A DNA stretch of 64,000 bases from contig VFFE01007583.1 in assembly GCA_008921705.1 (NCBI GenBank), positions 1,121,287-1,185,286 on the forward strand, written 5' to 3'. A program made the translations under genes and the position numbers. The notes under the pieces are model-generated. The model did not search any database, had not been told where the DNA came from, and saw only the letters and a list, made by a program, of their open reading frames with translations. Position 1 is the first letter of the stretch. The number at the start of each line of letters is the position of its first letter. Positions 35,734-46,935 of the stretch are shown one piece after another. The DNA comes from Burhinus oedicnemus. Taxonomy: Eukaryota; Chordata; Aves; Charadriiformes; Burhinidae.

Positions 35734-35964
35734 ATAATTCTATATCAGGATTCATATATTCTTTCTAACAACTCGGTCTTGATTTTAGTGTATGAAGTTA
35801 TTGGTAGATATCTCCAAAATAATCTATATGAGTCACTATTAGTTTCTGGTTTGGTTGTTGGTGCTTTTTTTCTGATTCTCTGTGCTATTTTTGTTCTTGT
35901 GTTGTCGTTTTGTCTCTTGCAGAAAAGAGGAATGCTACACTATCCTACTAATGAGAGTGAATAA
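35734..35964 (+). CDS. Candidate 3'-terminal exon: membrane helix plus short basic tail
   Basis: After an acceptor-like sequence (CGGTCTTGATTTTAG, ending near 35788) an open frame reads VYEVIGRYLQNNLYE, then about 27 hydrophobic residues starting SLLVSGLVVGAFFLILCAIF, then QKRGMLHYPTNESE and a TAA at 35962-35964. A hydrophobic span followed by KRG and a short tail is type I membrane-protein layout. The frame opens at 35734 after a TGA. An AATAAA follows at 36078-36083. The tail loosely recalls the juxtamembrane YHTNE motif of CNTNAP/glycophorin C proteins, but this is too weak for a call. The strong alternative is that the hydrophobic residues are simply a T-rich polypyrimidine tract translated, with the real acceptor at CTCTTGCAG (ending about 35920). 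Confidence 0.25.
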   Translation: MILYQDSYILSNNSVLILVYEVIGRYLQNNLYESLLVSGLVVGAFFLILCAIFVLVLSFCLLQKRGMLHYPTNESE

Positions 35965-36077
35965 GCATTCATTCTAAAAATTCATAAGACTTTTGGGATT
36001 TGCAAGTGTTGTTTATACACAACTTGTTACTACAAAGCTCCTAAATAACAACAAACAAACAGCTCTGTGAATCACTC

Positions 36078-36083
36078 AATAAA
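36078..36083 (+). promoter_or_regulatory. Candidate polyadenylation signal AATAAA
   Basis: AATAAA lies 114 bases after the TAA of the candidate terminal exon, followed by a G/T-rich stretch (TTTTGTGGCTTGG). Spacing and downstream composition fit a cleavage site, but AATAAA is common in AT-rich DNA. Confidence 0.3.
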
Positions 36084-36089
36084 AGTGCC

Positions 36090-39000
36090 AGGTAATATTT
36101 TGTGGCTTGGAACTCTGTTCTGAGGTCCATGGCTTTGTTGGACAGCTCACTTTGACTCTTTTGAGCAGTTGTAATTTAGCTGTCTTCTGCATGGACAAGA
36201 TACTGAAACACCTTAAGGGAAAGTGACTGTTTACTTCCAAAATGTATTTCTGGCAATGCATCCAGGCAATGTTTTTTTCATTCACCAGTGCTTCTCTATT
36301 CCTTTGTATCCATGGATTTTTTTAGAACAGCAGCTGCTTATATTGTACCAGTGCTGCCAAAAGTCTCAGTTAACTACTCCTGTGTAACACAGAAATTTCC
36401 AGAAAGCTTATTTAGAAGTTCTGTAACATATTTTAACCTAAAACTTGAACATCTTTGTATCTTCCCACGAGTCCATCACTGAATAACTGTGAAGTACGTA
36501 ATCTGTGAGTGTGTTGGACCTGTGTGTATGCAGGCTTTCAGACAGCTTCCTCTTTCCCCTTCCCAATTCTGTTTGCTTACCTTACATATTTCAACCCATG
36601 CACGTGATTCTGAGTCCTGTTTTAACATCGTACAGTTGGCCATGTTAAGTATTCTTCCCAAAACATCAAGAATCACTCTGATTGGTAACTCTGCTCCTAC
36701 ACAGGGAGAGTAGAGCAGTGCCTCTAACTGCTTTTGTTTGTATTTGAGAGCTGGGGGACATAGGGATTGAGTTCATGCTAGAGAGAGTAATACTTGCCTT
36801 GGATGTGCACTATGGTGGAGAGAAAGAAGGAATTTCTTACTTTCCTTGGGAAGAGCTTGTTGTAGGGTTGTCTGCAGGAAACACTGTTCTCTATCTCCCT
36901 GCAATATTGATATCAGCATAGCTTTGGATAAAAGCTCTCATCAAAGGTAATAATCAACTGCAAGTATGGCACGACTCTACCTACCTCTTCCTCAGGCACA
37001 GCAAACAAGATTATATCCCCTGTAGGTGGCAGTAAGTGAACTGTTACTATCATGACAGAATTTGGTAAAAGAAAGATTTCTCCTTTTTGTGTACACAACA
37101 TAATTGATCCAAACATATATAAGTATTACTCTCGGCCCCATAGCAGACCACGGCCCAGATTAGGGTGGAGTGGGGAACCCTAAGCTCAGTCCAGAAAGAC
37201 ACTCTCCCTAGGCTGATTTATGATTGTCTAGGAGAGGTGCAGCAAGCAATTCTGGGATAATTTTTCATTCTACACACTCTGATAACAGGACTTGTTCTCT
37301 TTCCTATGTGTCCTGCATTGAAAGCATTTTAAATTTAGCTGTTGGAGTGCTTTTTAAGGGTGCATTTTAAGTATCAGACATTAGAGTAAGTGCAATGGGT
37401 GCCTGGTAAACACAGGCACAGCAGGCTTCTCTGATGGTTTTCCTTCAGATTTTTTGGAGATTGCAGTAACGTGTACTTGTTTCCTAAAATTCAGAGACAA
37501 CACTGCATCCACTTTGCTTTTATTTGGGTGTGGCAGTTTATTTGGTTTTGTTTTGGGTTTGGTGGGTTTTTTATTTTTCCTTCCTTGAAACTAAAAATGT
37601 TTTGGTGATGGTAAATAACGCTGAACTAGACTGGACTGCTCCTTGGATAAAATTAAATTATATATTTTTGAACTTACTAGCCTTGGGGTCATAAGATCAA
37701 CGACAGCTCTCTAACTACTTGAATAAAATTTAATTTGCTTAAAAAGTATTCTTCCTATTGCCACAGCTGCATCTGCAGCCCCTTTTAAAGAGTATTTAAG
37801 GCAGCCTTGTAAATAGCTGTAACTGACTGTATTTGACATTATTCTGCAGAATGTTGAAGTAATTCTTCCAGGTAGCTCTTCCAAGGGCCAGTTCTATATC
37901 GTTCTGGTTTAGTCAGCTACTGTTTGGGCAATGGTTTTCTGTATTACAGGTATTCTGTGTGTAGACCAATGGAACACATAGGCATTGGCTTTAAGGGGTG
38001 CATTTTTATAGAATTTACCTCTAAAATGTTTGAACAAACCTTAAAAAGAAAGGAGTAAGTTTTCTCTACTTGGCAATGGGACAACTCAACATTAGAAGAG
38101 GATTTTGTTTGTGGTTGGGTTTTTTTGGGGTTTTTTTTTTTTTTTTGCTTTTGTGGTAGAACACAATTGTCTGTTTAAATGTGGTGTCTGTTTTAATCAA
38201 TTTGTTTTGGAAGCTGGGCAGAGGCATAGTGAGAGAAGAGCACAAAACATTGCATTTAATATGCAAATACACTGAAGCCCACTCCTCCTTAAGGACCAGA
38301 ACACTACTGTGGTTCATGTGGGCCACAGAGCAAAAAGCCTCTAAAAAAGATAACTGCTCCACCAGTAGTTGATCAAGTCTTGTTAGATACTTATATGCAG
38401 TAATTTACTGAAGACTCGAAAGCATAAGAACTCAGCTTCCATTTTGCTGTGTTGACTCCAGACACAGCAGTTGCAAAGTAGGTTGACGTTTCTCTTCCTT
38501 ACCATTCTGTGCTAATTCTCTAATCCCTGTGAAAGATTGACAATCCAATTTAGGCTCCTTGAGATACTTTTGAGGACAAGTGTTTCAGTTTTCAAAAGAT
38601 GTGATTGCCCCAAATGTTAAGTATTTAAGAAAGCAATGCCTCTAGAAATGAAAGACCTTCTCCCTCATGTCGGATAACAGAAACTGAGTATCAGGGAGTT
38701 TTATCAATGTGCTGTGTTTATTTTTAGAGAACGGACTGTTTGCTTCCAGCAATGTGCAATTATGGGCTCAGTACTAGTAAACCTTTCTTACTATATACAA
38801 GGAAGGTTATTTGGTTTGATGACAAACAGATTTCATCCGACCCTAGCCTTTTGCTTTTGTTAGCATGATCTGTGCTGTCCAAGGGCAGGCATTGTGGAGG
38901 CGCTTACCAAAACATGACAGCAGATGCCTCTGCAAATTAGGTTTTTCCAAAGTAATGTAACAGGGTGAATCTGCTCACAAAAGTATTAAAGTAAAAAAGC

Positions 39001-39285
39001 AAAACTTTAATCAAGTATGTGTACCAATATAATGTGTGCCTTAAAAGATGATAGCTTTATAGTAAGCTATAATTCACTCACTGGTGAGCAGTACCTTTTT
39101 TTGAAAGAGGCATCATAAGAGCAGTCAATAACTGATTGGAAAGGCCATTTGATAAACCAAGAACTTCAGGCATCTGTTTATTACTGACATCCTCTTTTCC
39201 TCTCTCAAATAGAAAAAAAAATATTCTTACTGTCATTCTCAAATCTCCACAAATATTGCTAAGGGTAGCCAAATACCTTGGCTTC
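36090..39285. other. Unannotated DNA
   Basis: No gene or recognisable repeat family was found. It includes T/G-rich low-complexity tracts at 37539-37580 and 38102-38147. Confidence 0.5.
38102..38147. repeat. T-rich tract with GGGT/GGGG interruptions
   Basis: TTTTGTTTGTGGTTGGG is followed by T7, GGGG and T16. On the minus strand it has the same A-rich/CCCC layout as 32101-32144. Confidence 0.9.
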
Positions 39286-39289
39286 AAGA

Positions 39290-39735
39290 CCCAGAGGTAT
39301 TACTCTGCTCTCACTCTGCTGGTTGTTTCCAGATCCTGTGAGGCTGAGCATATGCTTCCAATCGGTGCACCCACACAATACAGACACAACTGGTTGTACA
39401 GAGATTCAAACAGGAGAAAAACACTTTTAGGGACACCCACAGAAACACAAACACCATCCACATAAAACATGAACAAAACTACTGGCCTGACCTGATCCTG
39501 CTCTCTAGCTAATTGGGTTTCAGGTATGCTTGTGGAATACACAAATACTCCCATTCACCTTATAACCATGGTATTACTAATGGGTTTACCTGCGTACTGC
39601 TGGTCTTGGAAGATCTGCCTCCCAAAAGATCCCCTACTCTCCCCTCCATTTACCAACTGAATTTTGGCCATTTCTCACGTAGCTCCCCCTTAACTATCTG
39701 TGAAATCGGCTCTCCCTTGTGGTGCTTTCAGTAAC
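39290..39735. repeat. Possible unclassified ERV/LTR-derived repeat
   Basis: The segment differs from its surroundings: it is C-rich on the plus strand, has long stretches without poly-A or poly-T, and contains phrases such as ACACTTTTAGGGACACCC and GTAGCTCCCCCTTAACTATC that remind me of avian ERV-derived sequence. No LTR termini or target duplication could be fixed, and no retroviral protein is recognisable. The 109-codon plus-strand frame inside it (39136-39465) is not interpretable. Confidence 0.25.
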
Positions 39736-42700
39736 ACGTATTAGCTGCTTGATATTACCCATTTATGTCTGGCAATTTCTTATGTCATCTCCAGTAGTTT
39801 CCCATGTATTGTTCAGTTAGCTAACACTTGGGACAGGGTCTAGTCATCTGCCTGCAACCTTAACAAGTTGGGTTTTTTTCCCTTTTTCTTTTGTGTTTAC
39901 TTTTAGTATCATACTAAAGGCTTTGGCTTAATGATAGGTAGTTGTTGAGGAATATCTCCCATGTGAGACTGTCTGATCTGCGCTATTATGTATCAAGTAA
40001 ATATCATGTGCATTACTCTCAAATTTTTGATATATTAATTTATTTCATGTCCACATATGTGGTTTATTGTTTCAGGCTGCCTGTCACTCTTAAATGAAGC
40101 CTTTAACTGGATGTGAAAGAATGTCATGATTACAAAAGTAGTGAAGATCAATTGCAAATCATTGAATGGATCATTGTAACCAGGTGTAGTACCTGTTCTA
40201 TTGACAAACTGCTGGTCTTAATCCTTCTGAACTCTTCCCATTCCCTACTCCGTTTCCGTTTATCATCTTAGCTATAACAGCAGCATTGAAAGAGATTCTC
40301 TGAATTATGTTTCTTAGTGTAGCGTCCAATATTGATATTTTAGGTTTAGTTTATGGGATCTGGATTTCACAGAGAGAATTATTTAATGCATTGAGAAATC
40401 CAGGTGATTTCTCAACCATGTACTGTGTAGGCCTTAAAACTGTTTTGTTTCCTATATCACAAAGTTAGACTGGGCAGAACAAAATTTAAAAAAATGAATA
40501 TCAGAGCAAATCATGGAATTTTTTATACTTTTTTACTTGTGAAGGGAAGGCTTAGGAGGGAGGATGGAGAGAGAACAATTGGAGTAAATAGTCAAAAATC
40601 AGTATTTTGTATAAAAATAGTACATAATTATGTATTTATTCTAAAAATATGAAAAATCTACATGACATTTGGGAAGCAAGCAAATTTCTTTCAACAGATG
40701 TGAGGATGCTCTTCATCTAAATTGTATAGCATTGTATGATACTGCTTGGCATTCTATATCTTCCTGTAATTATTATTGAGATTTGTACTTCCTTGCTTGT
40801 TTAGAGAAATTTTGAAGTTTATTTGTAAAACTTACCATATTCTTATGATCTTTTTAATGGCCTTATTTATCTTCATGTAAGCTTTATGTACCAGATGACA
40901 GAAGCTGTTTCTGAACATCCAGTTTTGCCTTTTTTTTTTTTTTTTTTGTGTTTTGTTTATTCCGGATCTTGACTATAGAAAATTCCCACTGATGTATTAC
41001 TTAGTACATGTAGATTGCACAAAAAAGCATGATGTAGAAATACCAAGCTTAATGGAGAATAAACCAGTTCCTCAGATTTTGAAAAAAGCATTAGTTTTTC
41101 AGTACGGCTATGCATTTCCATATATACCTACTCAGGAGCAGGTGTTTTCTCTCTTTCTCTCTCTGTCATAACCACTTTCTTAAATTCAAGTATCTGAAAC
41201 TATCAGAAAGAAAAAAGAAGATAATACTGTTTAAAAGCAGCTTTGCAGCAGCAAAACTGGATGAGGCAAAATCTTCCCTGAGTTTGGTTTAATTTAGAGT
41301 TGCTCAACTGGCTTAAGCTGGCTTTGGGTGAGGTTGGTGGTAGAACAAGTACTCAGCCATCTCCTGCGAACATAGGTTAGACTCGACTCAGTTTCTAGCA
41401 AAAAAAAAAAAAAAAGCTTCATAGGGCATTTCCCTTCAAATTATTTGTTTACAGAAAATCAACAATCAATATTTTTTCACTCTTAATGAGGTAAAAAGTT
41501 AAATATGCACACTTTCTCATTGACTAATTTTATAACACTTTAATTTTTAACCCTTTAATTGCTTCAGTTCAAATCTGTCCGTTTTCTTAAGGCTTTACTT
41601 CCACTTTATGATCTATTTGGAATATTGTCAACTTAGAAATGCTGGGTACACAATGTAATAATGATAAATCTTTAAATATTAAATAAACATAAATATTGAA
41701 ACTTAGCACTCGTTTCGCATAGCTTTGACTGTTTACTTATAAGCAGTAAAATAAAATCTGATACTTCAGATGCAAGAAAAAAAAAAAGTGGTGGGTTTTT
41801 TTGTCTTTTTTTTAATAACTACAGGTTAGTTGCTGCATTGGCTAAACAGGCCACCTAGCAGCTCTAAACTGTTGGGGGTTTTTTGTTTTTTGTTTTTTTT
41901 TTTTTTTTTTGAACAGACACTATATCTATTTGCTAATGTTACATGAGATTAGGGAAGATCCAGAAAAAGAGAACGTATGTTTTAGAGAAGTATGTCACTT
42001 TTCATAACACGAATGAGGCATAATTTTGATAGGCTTGAGAAAATTTCTGCTATGTGAGAGGTCAATAATTCATTTAAATGATTCTAAGAATATTTAGATG
42101 CAAGGATCCAATATGCAATCTCCACTCACTATCAAGTCAATGCAAACTGACCACTAAAAAGTGGTAGGTCCCTATGGGTCATGGATGAAATACTGCAACA
42201 TGAACCTGCTGCTTCATTCAGTAGGAATGTTTCAATCTTTCTCATCCCAGAGGGAGCACTCTATTTCTCAGTGGTCAGAAATGTATAATACATGGGAATA
42301 TTCGTATTCATTATTCAGGAAAACAATGTTCATTGCATTATAGGGAAGTCTGAGCTACATCACTGCGTGGTTCAAGATAGATGTATTCGTGATAAGTTTT
42401 TTCAGGACACATATTTTTGAGAGAGCTACCCATTAAAAGTACTTCTGCAGTGAAGTTAAGTGTATTTGTGGAGGCACAGACACTAATAAATAAACTAAGA
42501 TTTCCATTTGCACATTTAAGTAGGTTAAGTGTAATTCTGGGAAGTCTTATAAGGAAAAGAACTATCAGAAGTATCTTCAGGTGAGAGATACTTTCTGTTG
42601 GGTTTCTTTCATATAACGCCTGTCAGATTTCCTCCTTCCTCGAGGATGAAGAGCTGGAAGATAAATTTATTCTGTACCAGCATCTCGATGTCAAAACCCC

Positions 42701-42886
42701 TTGTTGTCCTTTAGCTCTCCAAGAAATAGTTTCTGATGAATTTGGTACAGTGCACCTTGGAACAGTTTAGTGGACCAGTTTCTTTTCCAGTTGATGCATC
42801 AGATTGGGGTTCCTTGGGCACCTTACAGCTCTAGGTTTGCACTTGCCATAATTTGTTTCTCCTATTGTTCCACTGTTCTTGAGTAT
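39736..42886. other. Unannotated AT-rich DNA with poly-A/T runs
   Basis: No gene or recognisable repeat family was found. Homopolymer runs include T18 near 40930-40947, A16 at 41400-41415, and a long T-rich tract at 41874-41910. Each could mark a decayed retroposon end, but no body was recognised. Confidence 0.5.
41874..41910. repeat. T-rich low-complexity tract
   Basis: GGGGG is followed by T blocks of 6, 6 and 19 separated by single G bases. No adjacent retroposed sequence was recognised. Confidence 0.9.
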
Positions 42887-43014
42887 CTTGGAGATACTCA
42901 AAACTTGACTGGACATAGTCCTGGGCAACCTACCCTAGCTGACTCTGATTGAGCAGGGGGCTGGGACTATATTACTTTGAGATCGCTTTCCACCCTCAAT
43001 GATTCTATGATTCT
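42887..43014 (+). mobile_element. CR1 LINE 3' end fragment
   Basis: Matches the CR1 3' UTR: CTTGGAGATACTCAAAACTT, GACATAGTCCTGGGCAACCT, a GAGCAGGGGG-type block, and a CAATGATTCTATGATTCTGA tail. The body shows many substitutions, so it is moderately old. Only about 130 bp are retained, which is common for 5'-truncated CR1. The 3' UTR type is that of the older host CR1 at 19500-19637 rather than the nested copy. Confidence 0.85.
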
Positions 43015-45881
43015 GAGATCCCTGATTATAGCCATTACAATTATTTTCATTTATTTTTTACCTTATACATCTTAAATTATAGTTCAATTAACACATGCAT
43101 TTAAAGGCAATGACTTTTTTTGTACTTGATGAGAAAGATTTTATTATTAAGCAGTAGATGTCATCTGGAACCTGTGGACCAATTTGCAAAAGAAACGTGT
43201 ATTCCTTTTTTACTACCTAAATACAGTGTTCTGAAAATGTAAATGATTACAGTGTTTCTACAATCTTTTCTTTGTAGGACTTTAGTCAGAATGTTTTCAT
43301 ATACTAGAGTAAGCTAGTTAGAAAAATTAAGGTGCATTCTGTCTCTGAATTTGTTACCTTGTTTACATGTCAGTATGTATACTGGGTACGTGTGTGCAAA
43401 ATACCTCCGGTAGCTTGAACATTTTTCTGGTCTTAATGTTGTCTTGCATGAAAAAAAAAAAGAAAAAAACATTCAGATGACAATACCTCATATTCCTCCT
43501 TAAGAAGAAACAATAGTAAGCAAAATGTTGCAAAGTGCAAAACACTTCTACAAAGATGGGGAATAACTCTTATTTCTCCTCTGTTCTGAAGTCAGAGTTA
43601 TTTTCTTGGTACAGATAGGATGGGCTAGAAGAGTGCATTTGAGCCAAAAGCTAGAAAGTTTGCTTAATAGTAGGTTTATTATTTATGTATTTAGCATTTC
43701 AGTAGAGCCTGGAGGCTCCCATGTATTCATTGTGTAGACTTCTGTCAGAGAGATGATTCCTTTCTGGCAGCTCATAATTATTACCGTAAAGGTGTTAACC
43801 TCAGTGCTCTAGTTATTCTTGTTTTTCACACTGTTTATGCCACTTTTTTTTTTTTTGTCAGTATGAAGGCAATAAAGAATTAAAATGCATCTACAGTAAA
43901 TATCAATTCTGCTGTACTCCTGAAATGCTAAGTAAAACTTTGATAGGGAAAGAGAGCAAAGGCTGTTTATGGCAGGTTCACTGGTGAGATGTAAACACCT
44001 CTTTGATACAAGTTTGTAGAGCAACTGTCAAAGTTGCCTGGGAAGATCATATAGTAGAGAATGGATTAGATTTCAATTCTAGCCTTTTGTGCTAGACAGC
44101 CAGAGCCCTTCTTTACTCGGTGGTATGAACCTAACTTTTTTTAATATTTTTGGAATATTGTAAATTACCAAGACTTGTAGTTCCTTTCCTGTGTTGTCAT
44201 TTTGTGGCCTGACATTTTTCTTAAAGGTGATTCTGAAACAGGGAGAGCTAGTTGGTTCTTGGCACAACATTGATGTGTTCAGGTCGCTGTGTAAGTGCAG
44301 CTAGGAAGGCTGCCGTAGACTTTGCTGTCTTACTTTCCATGTTTATTATAAGCAGATAAGAAGCATATTGAACTACTGTAGGGCCAAAAAGGAGCTTTTC
44401 TTTTAGTGACTGACTATGTGTAGAAGGTTTCGTATTTCTAAACTGAAAATGAATTGAAGAATTGTGAAATCAGTGATAGATATGAACAATGTTTGAAGTG
44501 TGTTCACTGATGTTAATACAGCACCAAAGAACATCCTTTGTGAAAAGACAGATAACACCAGTACTCTGTGCACCATGCTACTATATGAGCAATACTTTTA
44601 ACAATTAGCTGTATGTCTAAAAACTTAATATTTTATCTTGGAAAAACAGAATATGAGTGTATTGAGGTCAAAACATAGATTGGTTGAACGAGAGAAGGGA
44701 ACAGGACTGTTCTTAATGCATCTGCAAAAAGAATGATGGTGCATAGCAGGGGTGACTGGGTGTAATGTCATCTGCAGAAAATGAAATCAATTCAACCCTT
44801 GGCTGCTAAGTGTACACAAGCATATTTGCTGCAAATATTCATATCTAGCCACCTCTAAAGCAATGCGCGTATTTTATGAGGTGCTAAGTAATACATAAGT
44901 TTGTGGACAGTTAAGGTGAACACCAAAACCAATGGGTTCCTTGATTTAGGATGGACTGATTTACTTTTATAAATGTGAAAGTGTTGAAAAAACAATCAAG
45001 AATGTAAACTTTCCAAAGTTTCTGGGCTTGTGAAATAGATGTCTGTGAATGCTATATAGACTTTAGGTAGGATTTAATGAGGAAAAATCTGACATACTTT
45101 CAGATAGTGATTATGTATAATATTAAAAAATAATGAAATGTTTTCTAAGGAGTTTCTAGTAACTGCTTGATTTTTCCAAGACTGAAAAGCCAGTCTTATT
45201 AAAAGCTTTGTAATATTCTGATGGGAACAATTGTTTGCAGTCGAGGGCATGGATTATGGGTGAAACTTTCTTCCCTTCAGCAGCCAATACAAAGTTTAGG
45301 TAACAAATAATTAGAGTTGGTGATCTTTTAGAGCAGTGTGCTGATTTTTATCTTCCTTTGTTCCCATGATAGAGAATAAGTGTGAATAAGATACCAGCAC
45401 CAGCCCCGTGAAAGCAAGATGTCATCAGTAACCTGTGTGGTTCTTTATGATGTGTCACTCCCCTGCTATGTGTGGCATTCCAAATCGACAGATATGGCCT
45501 CTTTGGAGTATGTATGTGAGGAGCTGAGGAAGTACTAAAACTACAGGTTAAGCTTTAAGAACATCAGGAATTCACAACCACTGGATCTACCACTTAGGCA
45601 GAGATGAAAATTTTACTTTTCCTTTTTGAGTACAAAGTCTCTTACATTTTCATATCCTTATTTCTAGCAGTCCTTCTCAACTTTTTGCAGTTGACTGTTC
45701 TGCGGGGCAGCAAGAAAATGCCTTTCACTGTACATTACTCAAAAATCCACATGCTAGTTTGCAAGGTGGCAGATGTTTTTGATACTGAATTGAGAGCAAG
45801 TGTTTTTAGAGGAGATATAAATCATAGAAATACTGTATTGTTTTAAAAGGACAAGAAGAAACTGGAATATTTCTTAAGAAA

Positions 45882-45912
45882 TCTATTGGTCAAGAGGAAC
45901 CTATTGGTCAAG
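45882..45912 (+). repeat. Tandem CTATTGGTCAAG duplication
   Basis: Two perfect 12-bp copies are separated by 7 bp. Each contains ATTGG, an inverted CCAAT-box core. There is no other promoter sign nearby, so it is recorded only as a short duplication. Confidence 0.85.
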
Positions 45913-46913
45913 CATCCCCATTATTTTCTAAGATTTAGCTTAAATAGAATGGACATACTGCAATTAAAGCTTTTCCAGTTGTGTTTTAGTATTAGATCAC
46001 TATGCAAGTCATAAACAGTGTTTCTTTGACCCAATTACCAATTAATTGGGCAATAAATTAGCTAAAGAGAGAAGGAGAATGTCTGAGGGGACAGGAGTCG
46101 TTTCTGAAAAAATAAGTACACAGTGAGAAGCACATGAAGAACGTGATACCTCATTACTGGTATTGCAGTTAATACTGATGTTTTAATTGGTTGTATTAAT
46201 AGCTAAAATGTGTGACACTTATTCCAGGGTCTAATTTAACTTGCAGTTATAATGAATAGGAGAGTTCTTGAAAGTGATTTTAGCTGAAGGCTTCAATGTA
46301 GACACCTTTATATCATGTAAGTTGATCAACAGGACAATCGCTGAGTAGAGTTTAGCATTGAATCCCTTCTCTCCAGCTATATGAAATGAATTATTATACT
46401 ATAGTGTTTGACTGTTGTCTCTTAATGGAAATAAGTTTCTTGGTACTTGAATGGTTTAAGTGAAATGAGGAAAATAAATTGCGTATAGAGCTCATGCCTT
46501 TTCAGAAGTAACATAAAAACCAGAGAAAACAAACGAAAAAAAGAAGTGGAGAGAAAAGCAAAGCCTCGGGGAAATAATAATTCAATAACAGATAATCTGC
46601 CCGAAGTTCTCACAAAAGTTTCCAAAGTAAAATGCCTTTACCATCAGGTTATTAGCGGGGTAATTTTTTTTCTTATTGTACTGCATGTATACAATAGACT
46701 AAAATCCATTAGTGTAAATAGTTCTGTGCATTGTTTTTTATTGAAGTAACGGCTGCCTTACTCTTGATGGGTGAATATATGATTGTATAGGTCTTGTCTA
46801 GTAAATGAACCTAAAACTGTTTTGGCATGATTATTCTCTATATGTTTAATCTTTCAGAAGAGTGTTCGCATAGTTGTAAAAAGTTTTATTGATGTTTGCT
46901 TTTTTGTCCTTCC

Positions 46914-46935
46914 TCTCCCCGCCCCCCCCCCGCCC
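46914..46935. repeat. C-rich low-complexity tract
   Basis: Four, ten and three C bases are separated by single G bases. It is one of several C or G homopolymer tracts in this AT-rich window. Confidence 0.85.

Noticed and set aside
42600..42760. Exon-like stretch encoding SSFLEDEELEDKF
   Set aside because: Open for about 48 codons in one frame, but without an acceptor of quality or a donor, and with no recognised family.
45882..45912. Paired inverted CCAAT boxes as a promoter
   Set aside because: No TATA box, initiator, CpG enrichment or exon follows. A 12-bp duplication is the simpler reading.
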